Assembly (NCBI RefSeq): GCF_021190955.1
Contig: NZ_JAIOAO010000005.1
Location: 186,001 to 250,000, forward strand
DNA: 64,000 nucleotides
Source: Parachryseolinea silvisoli
GTDB taxonomy: Bacteria; Bacteroidota; Bacteroidia; Cytophagales; Cyclobacteriaceae
Reading direction: 5' to 3'
This document shows positions 52,753 to 62,463 of the stretch, piece after piece (positions within the stretch are counted from its first letter, which is position 1; each line of letters starts with the position of its first letter). The position numbers were made by a program, and so were the translations under genes. The notes under the pieces were generated by a model, which searched no databases, was not told the DNA's origin, and saw nothing but the letters and a program-made list of their open reading frames with translations.

Positions 52753-52907
52753 AACACGTAGGTAGATAGGTTCTGCTAAATGTAAGCAGTTAATCTCTTT
52801 CTTTCCTACAGGCTTATGCCCTCGATACGATCATCGGTGCGCAGTTCTTTTCTTCAATCGTTTACAACGACAACAATACCGTATATATCCGGTGTTGCAT
52901 AAGCGCA

Positions 52908-53342
52908 TTACTTCTCCACGTATTGCTGAAGCAGCTTGCCGATAAGCTCCGTCCATCCTCCGGCAAAGCTCTCTTTGGCAAAGTCCGGGTTGTTTTGGGG
53001 AAACGACTCGAGCCCTGCATGAGTCAGTTTCACACGCGTCTGCTTCCCCTCGGAAAAAAGCTCAAACGTAACGGTCGAATAACCGGGATAATTCTCGTAT
53101 GTCCACGTGTGCGTGAGCTTCTTCTGTGGAATTACTTCCAGAATCTTGCAGCGATGAATGTACTGCTCGCCTTTGTGACCTTTGCCGGCAAAGGTGAACT
53201 CAAACCCTACCTCGGGCTTGAACTCATCCAACACAAAGTACCATTCCTTCATTTGATCTTTATCCGTAAGCGCCCTCCAAACCTTCTCCACGGGCGCGTT
53301 GTAAGTACGTTCAATAATAAAAGGCTGATCGTTTTTTTCCAT
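52908..53342 (-). CDS. SRPBCC (AHSA1-like) domain protein
   Basis: This is a 144-residue START-like protein with the AHSA1 pattern: IIERTYNAPVEKVWRALTDK near the N-terminus, GFEFTFAGKGHKGEQYIHRC in the middle, and a C-terminal helix FAGGWTELIGKLLQQYVEK. It is the second member of this family in the window (the first is at 10580). The ligand is unknown. A possible -7 element (TATTTTCG on the minus strand) lies about 40 bases upstream. Confidence 0.9.
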   Translation of the reverse strand: MEKNDQPFIIERTYNAPVEKVWRALTDKDQMKEWYFVLDEFKPEVGFEFTFAGKGHKGEQYIHRCKILEVIPQKKLTHTWTYENYPGYSTVTFELFSEGKQTRVKLTHAGLESFPQNNPDFAKESFAGGWTELIGKLLQQYVEK

Positions 53343-53417
53343 AACAGACGCGTTAATGATTTAGTCGATTCAATAACGAAAATATATGAAACTATTCGGT
53401 TACACAAATAAAGTGAT

Positions 53418-53454
53418 AAAAAAAACGGCAACCTGAAACAAACCCAGGCTGCCG
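53418..53454 (-). terminator. terminator after the susCD pair
   Basis: CGGCAACCTG (53426-53435) and CAGGCTGCCG (53445-53454) pair with one mismatch. On the minus strand the hairpin is followed by eight T. It ends the susC-susD message before the SRPBCC gene. Confidence 0.85.
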
Positions 53455-53476
53455 CGCATAATTTGGTAGGAAGGAC

Positions 53477-55006
53477 CTACTTATCCCACCAAACAGCTGT
53501 GTTGATATTGTCCTCACCCTGGGTGGTAACGGTCGCGCGCCAGTTCACCCCATTTACAGATTGCTCGATCTGGGGATACGCAAACCGCACTGGAATTTTA
53601 TCATCGTTCAGGTTACTTACACCCGGCTGTAACGCCGGGATACCCGTACGACGCCAGTCGTACCAGGCCTCCAGACCGTTGAAAAACAAGGCAATCCACT
53701 TTTGCGTACCGATCTTCCGAAGCTTCTCCTCCTGCGTGCCGGTATACGCAACCGCCGTCTGCGTGAAATAACCCGCTGGCAACGTCAGGTCGGTGCCGTA
53801 AGAAGCTGGAACCGTCTCCGCATAATAATCCACATTGGCTTGTATCCCGGCGGTATAGTAAGCCTCGGCATCACCCGTAGTGATCATGTTGCGCTCCCGC
53901 GCTTCCGCCAGAATGAACTGCAACTCGGCATAAGTCATCAGTAGACCCCGCGCCACATTCGCCAGCGGCGCAGCCTCGCCCTCGTCGTTACACAACAGGC
54001 ACGCATACGCAAGGCCCAGACGCGAAACGCCCAACGGACCACCGTTGTAATCCAGTGCTTTGGTATCTTCCAACCCATTGGGAATACCCGCAATCACGGG
54101 CGCACCCGCCTTGACAGACTTCTCCGTAGGACGCGCAAATACCTCCAACCGGGGATCGTTCGTCGCGGCAAGCACATCGCCCAGCGTTTTGCTCAACCTA
54201 AACTCATCAAATGATCCCACACGCGCGTTGTACAGCGGCCACTGATTCGGTGGCGACTCCAGATATTCCAGCACCGCATGGTCGGCGTTCGATTCAAATA
54301 CCGGGTAGGAAACCGGATCGTTCACAATGGCCGCCATCTCTTCGTTCACGTCGAGCTTCCCCGACAACCGTAGCAGATAGCGCAGCCGCAGAGAATTGGC
54401 AAGCTTCCGCCACGACAGGATAGCGTCGCCGCCACCGCCATACAGAATGTCTCCCGCCAGAATTTCTTTACTGGTACCTAGAATCCCGTTCGCCATACGC
54501 AAGTCGGCCAGAATAGCCGCATAAACATCCTCTTGGCTATCGTACACCGGCTGGTATAAAGCCTGCTTCCCTTGCAACGACTGGGTATACGGCACATCGC
54601 CGTAGGCGTCAGTCACCAGCGAATACATCCATGCCCGCAGTACCAAAGCGACCCCAAGGTAATTGTTCTGTACAGGTTCCGACTCCTCCGCTGATTGGAT
54701 GATATTTTGTAAATCGCGCAGGTTGCCATACACGCTGTTCCAGATCCGCGTGCGGTCGCCCCACAGGTAACGGTCTTCATTCACAAACTGTACCTTGGCG
54801 GTGTGTTGTACCACGATGTTGCCAATGCTCCACGCCTCGTTTACCTGGTCGTTCATGGTGTTACGAATCACGCCCGACAGCAGAAGCTCCGGCGGTACCG
54901 CAGCGGGTACATTGTTGTTCGTATTGACCTCTTCAAAATCTTTCGTACAGGCTGCCGCGGCCAACAGGCAGACAAAGAACAAAGTTACTTTTGCAATGTT
55001 TCTCAT
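53477..55006 (-). CDS. susD: SusD/RagB family nutrient-binding outer membrane lipoprotein
   Basis: This is the surface lipoprotein that binds the substrate for the SusC channel next to it. It has 509 residues. The signal MRNIAKVTLFFVCLLAAAAC ends at the lipid cysteine, followed by TKDFEEVN, an acidic stretch that fits the surface export signal. The helical TPR-like core includes LVTDAYGDVPYTQSLQG, and the C-terminal part has QKWIALFFNGLEAWYDWRRTG, typical of the SusD-like_2 group. The substrate is unknown. No glycoside hydrolase or sensor gene is beside the pair, so this is a minimal locus. Confidence 0.95.
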   Translation of the reverse strand: MRNIAKVTLFFVCLLAAAACTKDFEEVNTNNNVPAAVPPELLLSGVIRNTMNDQVNEAWSIGNIVVQHTAKVQFVNEDRYLWGDRTRIWNSVYGNLRDLQNIIQSAEESEPVQNNYLGVALVLRAWMYSLVTDAYGDVPYTQSLQGKQALYQPVYDSQEDVYAAILADLRMANGILGTSKEILAGDILYGGGGDAILSWRKLANSLRLRYLLRLSGKLDVNEEMAAIVNDPVSYPVFESNADHAVLEYLESPPNQWPLYNARVGSFDEFRLSKTLGDVLAATNDPRLEVFARPTEKSVKAGAPVIAGIPNGLEDTKALDYNGGPLGVSRLGLAYACLLCNDEGEAAPLANVARGLLMTYAELQFILAEARERNMITTGDAEAYYTAGIQANVDYYAETVPASYGTDLTLPAGYFTQTAVAYTGTQEEKLRKIGTQKWIALFFNGLEAWYDWRRTGIPALQPGVSNLNDDKIPVRFAYPQIEQSVNGVNWRATVTTQGEDNINTAVWWDK

Positions 55007-55030
55007 AACTAATATTGAAAATGCCGTGAG

Positions 55031-58000
55031 TTAAAACGTAATACCGATGTTGACACCATAGCTCCGCGAAGATGGGATAGACATGTATTCAATGCCCGGC
55101 AAAGCTGTGCCGCCAGAATACGACATGACCTCCGGATCGACATGCGGAACATCCGTCCACAATGCCAGATTTCTGCCCACCAGTGCAACACTCACTTTCC
55201 GGAAAGGGGTATTCTTGAAAAGACGATCCGGCAGCTGGTAACCCAGTTGCAATTCGCGCAGCTTCACAAACGACGCATCGTAGACCACGCCTTCCGCAAT
55301 GGTTCTCCCGCCCGTCCAGGCCGAATGCCACTGACGAGGCTGGATGCGGTTGTCGTTCGGACGAAAGCTGCCGTCCGAGTTTTGCTCGACGCCCTTGCCC
55401 ACCACATACGTGCCCTCAGGCGCGTTCAACAACTCGGGATCGTTGTCGACAGCCGACTGCGGATAATAACCGTTCTCGCGACCTTCCAGGGTCTCTTCAA
55501 TGATACCACCCTCACGTCCCACGACCTGCGTCTGTGAATATAACTCGCCACCATGGCGGATGTCGAATAGAAAGCTCAACCGCAGACCCTTAAACGTAAA
55601 CGTGTTGTTTATACCAGCCAGCCAGTCGGGATTATAGTTACCGAGTTTGATCTTGTCGGTCGTGGCAACCGGACGGCCCTTCTCGAATACCATTTGACCA
55701 GTATACGTGCCCGTAGCATCGTAGTAGGGTTTGGTATCGTCCGTACTCTGTACACGCGCAAAGCCGAGACCGTACAAGTCACCCATCCGCTCACCTACAC
55801 GGGCTTCGATCGTTACGCCGCGGTCGGCCATGACCAGGTTCGTCAAACCGTCCGAGAGAGAGCCGATACGGCTTCGGTTAACGGAGAAGTTTAAATCCAG
55901 ATTCCACTGAAACCCATTATTAAGTTTCACCGGCGTGGTGTTGAGCATAATTTCGACGCCGTAGTTCTTTATTTCTCCGGCGTTGACACCACGCTTCGCA
56001 TAACCCGTCGCCATGGAGATCGGAATGTCGATAATCTGGTTCTTGGTAACCGTGCGATAGTACGTAACGTCAAGGCCTATACGCCCGCCAAAAAAACGCA
56101 CATCCACGCCTGTTTCGTACGACGTGCTGATCTCGGGCTTCAGGCTATAGTTCGCCAGACGATCTGTTTCGCCATACACCTGCGTAGACCCGAACGGGTC
56201 AGACGGATTGAACGATTGCGAAAAAGTGAACGCATCCGTGTCATTGCCGATCTGCGAAAGTGCCACGCGTGCCTTGGCAAAAGAAATAAAGTCAGGAAGC
56301 TCCACCATGTCTGAAATCACACCGCTCAGCGCCGCCGAAGGATAGAAATACGAGTTGTCCTCCGACCCGATGCCGGCAGCTTTCAATACTTCCGGAAGCG
56401 TAAGCGCACTGGACCAATCGTTGCGGGCGGTCAAATCCAGGAAGAGCACACTACGGTAGCCCAACTGCACGGAAGCATATAAGCTGTTGATATACTTTTT
56501 GGTGTCCGTCTGCGATGTTTGCAACGGCGCCCGAAAGTTGGTTAAATTATAGATGCCCGGAATGTTCAGCTGCGGGGCATTCACCTCTAGAAATTCAGAC
56601 TTCTGACGAAGTTGGTTTCCACCCGCCGTCACCGTCAGGCTCAGCTGCGAAGGAATGATATCGCGATTCATCGTCAGCAGGAAGTCGGAGTTCCGCTCTT
56701 CCGTAACAACCTTCTGCTCACGATACTGCCCGAACGGAAAACGCTGTGTGCTGAACGCCCGACGGAATTGCCGGCGCTCATTGGCATAATCTGTAGCCGT
56801 GCGAAGCTGCAGACTCAGCCAGGGCGTAAAGTCGTACTTCAGTGAAACATTGCCGATCAGCCTATCGACATCTTGCCCGTTCGTATTTTCATACATCGTG
56901 AAGTAGGGATTGTCATGGTAATTGTAGTTCCAGTTATATTGCTTCAGCCCCTCCTGGCCGGGCATCCAATAATCCCGCAGCGATGACATGTTGACCGAAC
57001 GTGGAAACCAGCAATTAAACAGGTACATGATATTCTCCGTACCATAACTGATGGACGGCCGGTTGTCGCTCTCACTTTTAATATAGCTCACAAAGGCGCG
57101 GGCCGAAAACTTCTCGGTTAGATGATAGCCACCACCAAAAGAAATCGTGCTCCGGCGCAAATCCGTATTCGGAACAATACCCGTCTGATCCAGGTTGGTA
57201 TAGGACAACCGAAAATCACCTTTATCGTTACTGCCGACAAGCGCAACGTTGTTCGTCAGCGTCCTCCCAGTCTCGAAAAAATTCTTGATGCCGTCCTTGT
57301 CGTTCAACCACGGCGTCGCCGTGATAACGCTGCCGTCAGGCGCATTCAAATCGCCTCCGCGACTGTCAATCGGCTGCCCGTTCAGCGTACGTGGCGAATT
57401 GAACTGCGGGTACAACTGGCCGTTAAACGCCGGTCCCCAGCTTTCATCCGTGCCATCGGTATTGCCGGCGCCGCCACCGTTGACGAAAGCGAAGTCGCCG
57501 CCATTGCCGTTACCCTGCCCATACACGTTTTGGTAGTCAGGCAGTCGCAGCACCGACTCAAACGTGGTGTTGGAATTCAACTCCACACCAATACCCTTCG
57601 TACCCTTCCCAGACTTTGTTTTGATAAGAATCACACCGTTAGCCGAACGGCTTCCATACAGTGCCGCAGCCGCCGCACCTTTTAGAACCGTCATCGATTC
57701 AATATCATCCGGATTAATAAATCCTGCGCCGTTGCCGAAATCCACTTCCAGGTTGCCCTTGCCAGACGCACCCGTAAACCCGTTGCTGATCGGCACGCCG
57801 TCTACAACGTAGAGCGGCTGGTTCTTGTCCAGCAATACCGAGCGCTCGCCACGAATGGTCACACGAGCCGACCCACCAATACCCGACGGACTGCCAATCA
57901 CCGTAACCCCAGCTACCTTACCGGCAAGCTGATTGACAACGTTTGTCTCCCGCGCGGTCGTCAGCGATTCTGAACCGATACTTTGCACGGAATACCCGAG

Positions 58001-58387
58001 GGCCTTTTTATCTTTCTCGATACCGAGTGCCGTCACCACAATCTCCGTAAGTTGCTCCGCATCCGGGGCCAGCACAACATCGATAGAAGCCCGGCCGTTC
58101 AGTGCAACCTCCTGAGACTGAAAACCGACAAATGAAAAAATCAGGATATCTTGTTCACCGGCCGTCACGGTATAATTTCCACTAGCATCAGAAACAGTGC
58201 CTTGCCCGGCACCCTTCACCAAAACATTAACACCCGGTAACGGCGATTGATCTTCTCCTGAAACAATTTTTCCGGACACAGTACGCTGTGCAAAAGTGGT
58301 GTGCGTCACCGCGACCATCGCAAAAAACAGAAGCGGAAAGACAAATCGCTTCCACACAATAAATTCTTTCGATATAGATCTAAACAT
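55031..58387 (-). CDS. susC: SusC/RagA family TonB-dependent outer membrane receptor
   Basis: This is a 1118-residue outer-membrane transporter driven by TonB. It has a signal peptide (FPLLFFAMVAVTHTTFAQ), then a carboxypeptidase-regulatory-like domain (RTVSGKIVSGEDQSPLPGVNV), a plug (TARETNVVNQLAGKVAGVTV, and GAAAAALYGSRSANGVI, the SusC signature) and the barrel that ends in YGVNIGITF. It works with the SusD lipoprotein, whose gene follows 24 bases later. Substrate unknown. A hairpin covers the 5' end of the message (58392-58414). Confidence 0.96.
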   Translation of the reverse strand: MFRSISKEFIVWKRFVFPLLFFAMVAVTHTTFAQRTVSGKIVSGEDQSPLPGVNVLVKGAGQGTVSDASGNYTVTAGEQDILIFSFVGFQSQEVALNGRASIDVVLAPDAEQLTEIVVTALGIEKDKKALGYSVQSIGSESLTTARETNVVNQLAGKVAGVTVIGSPSGIGGSARVTIRGERSVLLDKNQPLYVVDGVPISNGFTGASGKGNLEVDFGNGAGFINPDDIESMTVLKGAAAAALYGSRSANGVILIKTKSGKGTKGIGVELNSNTTFESVLRLPDYQNVYGQGNGNGGDFAFVNGGGAGNTDGTDESWGPAFNGQLYPQFNSPRTLNGQPIDSRGGDLNAPDGSVITATPWLNDKDGIKNFFETGRTLTNNVALVGSNDKGDFRLSYTNLDQTGIVPNTDLRRSTISFGGGYHLTEKFSARAFVSYIKSESDNRPSISYGTENIMYLFNCWFPRSVNMSSLRDYWMPGQEGLKQYNWNYNYHDNPYFTMYENTNGQDVDRLIGNVSLKYDFTPWLSLQLRTATDYANERRQFRRAFSTQRFPFGQYREQKVVTEERNSDFLLTMNRDIIPSQLSLTVTAGGNQLRQKSEFLEVNAPQLNIPGIYNLTNFRAPLQTSQTDTKKYINSLYASVQLGYRSVLFLDLTARNDWSSALTLPEVLKAAGIGSEDNSYFYPSAALSGVISDMVELPDFISFAKARVALSQIGNDTDAFTFSQSFNPSDPFGSTQVYGETDRLANYSLKPEISTSYETGVDVRFFGGRIGLDVTYYRTVTKNQIIDIPISMATGYAKRGVNAGEIKNYGVEIMLNTTPVKLNNGFQWNLDLNFSVNRSRIGSLSDGLTNLVMADRGVTIEARVGERMGDLYGLGFARVQSTDDTKPYYDATGTYTGQMVFEKGRPVATTDKIKLGNYNPDWLAGINNTFTFKGLRLSFLFDIRHGGELYSQTQVVGREGGIIEETLEGRENGYYPQSAVDNDPELLNAPEGTYVVGKGVEQNSDGSFRPNDNRIQPRQWHSAWTGGRTIAEGVVYDASFVKLRELQLGYQLPDRLFKNTPFRKVSVALVGRNLALWTDVPHVDPEVMSYSGGTALPGIEYMSIPSSRSYGVNIGITF

Positions 58388-58391
58388 ACGG

Positions 58392-58421
58392 GGGGTTTAA
58401 GAGATGTAAACCCCAAAGATC
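58392..58421 (-). promoter_or_regulatory. hairpin and promoter at the start of the susCD message
   Basis: GGGGTTTA (58392-58399) and TAAACCCC (58407-58414) pair perfectly around seven bases. On the minus strand a -7-like GATCTTTG (58421-58414, one mismatch) lies directly upstream. The hairpin therefore covers the predicted start site and leader, ending five bases before the susC start codon. It may be an operator or an RNA element affecting translation. Confidence 0.5.
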
Positions 58422-58534
58422 AACGATAACTTTGATGAAGCCTTTAGCCCAACGTTACCGAAGAATTAACAAGTACACCACATCGACCTCGTCCTTTCAC
58501 GATTCTATAATCTGTGCGCCGTGTGATATATAGT

Positions 58535-59020
58535 TTATCCGCACAACCGGGTATCATCCGGAAGCGAGCTGCGATCGATCGCGATAGGCAGCGGTCCGTC
58601 GATATAGTGTTGCACAACTGCCAGCAACCGCTTCACATCAATCGGTTTCTCCAGGTAACAATCCACACCCGCAGCTTTCGCACGCGCCTGGCTGTCACTG
58701 CCCGAGATCATCACGATCGGCACACGCCGTCCGCCTGACTTCAGTCGTAAATACTTGCTGACGGCAATGCCGTCGATCACGTCCATATTTTTATCCAATA
58801 TAAAAAGGTCGGGGTCTCCATGCAGGCCGTCGACGATGGCCATGGCGCTGGGCAGCCCCAGCACTTCGTAGCCCTTGTCTTGCAAGACCTTGCATAAGAT
58901 CGAGAGCATATCCTGGTCATCCTCCACAATCAGGATCTTTTTCTTCCGGGAGGTACCGGCATCTGCCGGGCTAGGTTCCGGTGAAGTTGTTACAGAGAGT
59001 TTTCGTTCGCGCATAATCAT
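58535..59020 (-). CDS. single-domain response regulator
   Basis: This is a 161-residue protein. After a 30-residue basic, serine-rich N-terminus comes a receiver domain: KILIVEDDQDMLSIL with the acidic pair, the phosphoacceptor aspartate in LFILDKNMDVIDG, the serine in VMISGSDSQAR and the lysine in CYLEKPI. There is no output domain, so it acts through another protein. Its partner kinase is not adjacent; the orphan kinase at 20716-22917 is far away. Confidence 0.93.
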   Translation of the reverse strand: MIMRERKLSVTTSPEPSPADAGTSRKKKILIVEDDQDMLSILCKVLQDKGYEVLGLPSAMAIVDGLHGDPDLFILDKNMDVIDGIAVSKYLRLKSGGRRVPIVMISGSDSQARAKAAGVDCYLEKPIDVKRLLAVVQHYIDGPLPIAIDRSSLPDDTRLCG

Positions 59021-59115
59021 TTTCGCCGGCGTAACATTTATAAATACCCTGCCACCGGGACAACCGCCCTAAGACACAACACGCACGATCAAATTGGGTA
59101 AACGAAGGGACAGAA

Positions 59116-59472
59116 TCAATTCAATGCAGCCTCCACATAAGGCCAGAAAACAATCACCCCCATAACGACAGCCATTGCCGATGCCACCACCACCGCGCCC
59201 GCCGCCAGGTCTTTCACCTTGCCGGCCAGTGGATGCCGCTCACGCGTCACGAGGTCAACTAAATTTTCGAGGGACGAATTGACAACTTCCAGACTCAACA
59301 CCAACGCTATATTGAACAATAAGACACACCACTCCAGTCGCGTGATGGAAAAATAAAAGCCAGCCGCCAGCACCAGCAACGCCATGCCCAGCTGTAGGCG
59401 AAAGTTCCGGCCGACAAAAGCAGCCTGGAGCCCTTGCAGCGCATACCGTACACTTTGTAGAAAGGTATTCAT
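59116..59472 (-). CDS. dgkA: diacylglycerol kinase family protein (DgkA type)
   Basis: This is a 118-residue inner-membrane kinase with three hydrophobic helices. The signature ending in LEVVNSSLENLVDLV holds the catalytic glutamates and asparagine, and LAGKVKDLAAGAV follows. In many bacteria such proteins phosphorylate undecaprenol or diacylglycerol. It is the last gene of a five-gene operon with glycosyltransferases, and its start overlaps the preceding stop by four bases. Confidence 0.92.
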   Translation of the reverse strand: MNTFLQSVRYALQGLQAAFVGRNFRLQLGMALLVLAAGFYFSITRLEWCVLLFNIALVLSLEVVNSSLENLVDLVTRERHPLAGKVKDLAAGAVVVASAMAVVMGVIVFWPYVEAALN

Positions 59473-60554
59473 GATAACATCAGTGCTTCCTCAATCGCCC
59501 GGTCCAGCAATATACCGCGCGCACCCGTAACCGGCGCAAAACCGCTATACTGCGATGCTTGCTGCCAGGCCGTCTCCAGGTGGAAATCCTGCTGCGCCAC
59601 GCTGTAGGCAATTCTCTTTTCCATCAACCTGGCCGCCAGATATTCTTGTTCCGTCTGCCCGGGCGTCGGAACAAAAATAGCATTCCCCCCAACATGTGCC
59701 AGATCCATCACCGTGCTAAAACCACAGCGCGCCAACACGCAACGAGATGCCTCCAATGCCTCTTGTAAACCGTCACTTGCCAGGAAGTCCACCACCGCTG
59801 CCCGCGTTTCCAACGGCGGCATCTTTCGCCCACCTGGCAACCCGCGTACAATCAATACGCGCAGCGCGCTGCGATTTATTTGCTCCGTAACCGTCTGCTC
59901 CAGCAACGTACGCTGCGGCTCAGGCCCGGAGAACACACACACGAGGTCATAACGTTTCTCCCGCGGCACGGCCGGCGACAGTCGTGACAGCGCACCAATA
60001 TAACGATGCGTGGTATCGCGGATGGGCTCACCACACTCCACCAGCTTTCCCGCCAGGCTCGCCTCACCCGGGTAATCCGGCAACCAGCAACGCGTGAACC
60101 GTTTTATGCTCCGCTGATTCATACGCGCCACGATAGAGGCCAGCCATCCAAAGCGACGCGGCATGAGGATCGTACATTGATGCGTAATAAAGATACTGGG
60201 CACCAATGCCGACCAGCATCCATACCGGTTGTCGGCAATGACCAGGTCCACCGACTGCTCGCGCACGAGCCGCTCCACGGCCACATGCTCGCGGCGAATC
60301 ACGGTGAGAAATTTGGGAAGCTGTAGCGCCATCGCCCGAACCATCGAGCCACCCGTTGCCGGATAGCGAGGTTGATAAGCCGGCAACACTGCATAAAATA
60401 AGGAAGGAAACTCCTGCCGTAGCAGCTGCAGGGAATCACCGCTGCCGGCCAACAACACCGTACAACCCCTGGCCTGCAGCGCGCGGATAATCGGAATGCA
60501 ACGCGTGGCATGTCCCAGGCCCCAATCCAGCGGTGCAACCAGCACACGCTTCAT
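59469..60554 (-). CDS. GT-B glycosyltransferase (MurG-like)
   Basis: This is a 361-residue protein of the two-domain GT-B fold. The N-terminal VLVAPLDWGLGHATRCIPI is the glycine-rich loop typical of MurG and MGT-like enzymes. The C-terminal domain has RCGFSTVMDLAHVGGNAIFV and PTPGQTEQEYLAARL, the nucleotide-sugar binding region. The donor and acceptor are unknown. It overlaps its neighbours on both sides by four bases, so it is translated together with the deacetylase and the kinase. Confidence 0.88.
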   Translation of the reverse strand: MKRVLVAPLDWGLGHATRCIPIIRALQARGCTVLLAGSGDSLQLLRQEFPSLFYAVLPAYQPRYPATGGSMVRAMALQLPKFLTVIRREHVAVERLVREQSVDLVIADNRYGCWSALVPSIFITHQCTILMPRRFGWLASIVARMNQRSIKRFTRCWLPDYPGEASLAGKLVECGEPIRDTTHRYIGALSRLSPAVPREKRYDLVCVFSGPEPQRTLLEQTVTEQINRSALRVLIVRGLPGGRKMPPLETRAAVVDFLASDGLQEALEASRCVLARCGFSTVMDLAHVGGNAIFVPTPGQTEQEYLAARLMEKRIAYSVAQQDFHLETAWQQASQYSGFAPVTGARGILLDRAIEEALMLS

Positions 60555-61180
60555 TCGTTCAACGATTTAAAACTATACCCCTCCCCTGCCAACTGCTCCA
60601 GCAGGCGCGGCAATGCGTAGGTCATATTCTTCTCAGCCTTCAGGCTGTCGTGAAATACTACAATCGAGCCCGGGCGAACAGCCCCCAACGTATTGCGCAG
60701 GCAACGCTCCGCAGGCAGTGACTTGTCATAGTCCACCGACAGCACATCCCACATAATAATGCGATAGTCGCGCAGGTGTTGAATCTGGCTCCGTGTAATA
60801 CGGCCATACGGCGGCCGGAACAAATGCTTCGCAGCCTGCATGCTGCCGGGCGCAAGAGCCTCCGCGCAAGCCTGTATATTTTGCAGGTAGTGATGCGTGG
60901 GAGTCTTCCAGCCGTTCAGGTGATTGAAGGTATGATTACCAACAGCATGTCCAGCCGCGACCAATTGGCTAAAGACAGCGGCATGCCGGCGCACATTGTC
61001 GCCGATGCAAAAAAACGTAGCCTTGGCGCGGGCGGCCGCCAACGTATCTAAAACAAACTCGGTGGGTCCTGGCACGGGGCCATCGTCGAAGGTAAGATAT
61101 ATCTCTTTCGCCTGCGTGGGCACGCGCCACTCCAGCGAAGGATATAACATCGGCAGAATAAACGGTGTGCGGTGTATCAT
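60551..61180 (-). CDS. polysaccharide deacetylase family protein
   Basis: This is a 209-residue NodB-type deacetylase. Motif 1 is YLTFDDGPVPGPTEF with the catalytic and metal aspartates, motif 2 is GNHTFNHLNG with the metal histidines, motif 3 is FRPPYGRIT, and the last motif is SIVVFHDSLKAEKN. No signal peptide or membrane anchor is visible, so it may act on a cytoplasmic or membrane-linked sugar. The start is taken at the ATG at 61180, two bases after the phosphatase stop; a GTG at 61198 is also possible. It overlaps the glycosyltransferase gene by four bases. Confidence 0.9.
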   Translation of the reverse strand: MIHRTPFILPMLYPSLEWRVPTQAKEIYLTFDDGPVPGPTEFVLDTLAAARAKATFFCIGDNVRRHAAVFSQLVAAGHAVGNHTFNHLNGWKTPTHHYLQNIQACAEALAPGSMQAAKHLFRPPYGRITRSQIQHLRDYRIIMWDVLSVDYDKSLPAERCLRNTLGAVRPGSIVVFHDSLKAEKNMTYALPRLLEQLAGEGYSFKSLNE

Positions 61181-61182
61181 GA

Positions 61183-62409
61183 CTACCCCACGCGGCACGA
61201 CAGGATCGTGATGTCGTCGTGGTATCCTTTGTTACCCTTAAACTCGTCCAGCGCTACGATAATGTCCTCGTGGATCTTCTTCAGATCACGCGTGTAGATA
61301 TGATCGCTCTGGAAGTATTTCAGCAACGTCTCGACGCCAAATTCGCGGCCCGCTTCATTGGTGGTTTCCGTCAGGCCGTCGGTATAACAGAAGATCAGGA
61401 AGTCGTCGATGTCGGTCAGAAACCCTTCGTTGAGGAAGGGCAACGGGTCCATCGCGCCCAGTACCGTCGAGCCATCTTCCAACAGGCGAATACCATGCTG
61501 GCGATCCCACAGAATGGGCGGGTTGTGCCCGGCGTTCACATACACCATCGTCTTGAGCCGGATGTCATAGATGGCCGCAAAGAACGTGATAAACTTTTCG
61601 CCCTTGGTATTTTCGAGTACCTGGTAGTTAAGCGCTTCCACGATATCGGTCAGGTTCGGTGTTTGCCGCACCAGCGTACGCAACGATGCCTGGAAGTTCG
61701 ACATCATCAACGCCGCCGGTATACCTTTACCACTCACATCCGCCACGCAAATCAGGAACTGATTTTTATTCATGGGAATGTAGTCGTAGTAATCGCCACC
61801 AATGCGGTCGTGCGGCAAATAGCTCGCCTCCACTTTCAGTACATCCGTGTTGGGTAGTTTCTTAGGAAACAAGAACTGCTGCACATCGCGCGCAATTTCC
61901 AGCTCCTTGCGCAGTGCCTCCTGCTCGAGCTGCTTGCGGGCCAGCTTCTTATTTTCAATGGCTACAATAATGATATTGCTCAGCGCCTGAATAAACCGGA
62001 TACCGTCTTCGCTTTCATAACGCACATCGTACTGGTCGAGCCCACCCACAAACACCAGCGCCAGCGTTGTAGTCTTGTGCGCTACCGGCACGATAATATC
62101 AAACTCCGTAAACTCACAGTGCTTAAACTCGCGCAGGTGCGTAATGTCCTGAATGGTCTTGAACTCCGGCAGCAGCTTGATCTTGTAGTACGGATGTTTC
62201 GTGCCGAAGTGGGCCTTGCACTGCCAGTCTTCGTCGAACACAAACAACGCCAGTTTGGTAATATTGAGATTCGACCGGAGCGTGAAGTTATAGATCTTGT
62301 AAAGCGATTCTTCGGGCAGGTTGCTATTGATTGCCTGCGTGATTTCGAGCAGAGCATTCAGCTCCAGCTCCTTGATCTCAAATTGCTTCCGTATCTCGAG
62401 TTCCTCCAT
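61183..62409 (-). CDS. SpoIIE-type PP2C phosphatase with GAF-like sensor domain
   Basis: This is a 408-residue protein. It starts with a coiled-coil stretch, followed by a GAF-like domain (about 20-170). A linker helix leads to the PP2C/SpoIIE domain, with the metal-binding motifs RIGGDYYDYIPM, CVADVSGKGIPAALMMS, VYVNAGHNPPILWD and FLIFCYTDGLTETTN. Such phosphatases usually act on anti-sigma factor antagonists. No partner switch genes are next to it, and it sits inside an envelope operon. The next gene begins directly at its stop codon. Confidence 0.93.
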   Translation of the reverse strand: MEELEIRKQFEIKELELNALLEITQAINSNLPEESLYKIYNFTLRSNLNITKLALFVFDEDWQCKAHFGTKHPYYKIKLLPEFKTIQDITHLREFKHCEFTEFDIIVPVAHKTTTLALVFVGGLDQYDVRYESEDGIRFIQALSNIIIVAIENKKLARKQLEQEALRKELEIARDVQQFLFPKKLPNTDVLKVEASYLPHDRIGGDYYDYIPMNKNQFLICVADVSGKGIPAALMMSNFQASLRTLVRQTPNLTDIVEALNYQVLENTKGEKFITFFAAIYDIRLKTMVYVNAGHNPPILWDRQHGIRLLEDGSTVLGAMDPLPFLNEGFLTDIDDFLIFCYTDGLTETTNEAGREFGVETLLKYFQSDHIYTRDLKKIHEDIIVALDEFKGNKGYHDDITILSCRVG

Positions 62410-62463
62410 AACGTGTTGTACCGGTAAAGGTAAAGAATCCCATCAGCAATGCCCGTAAAAACT

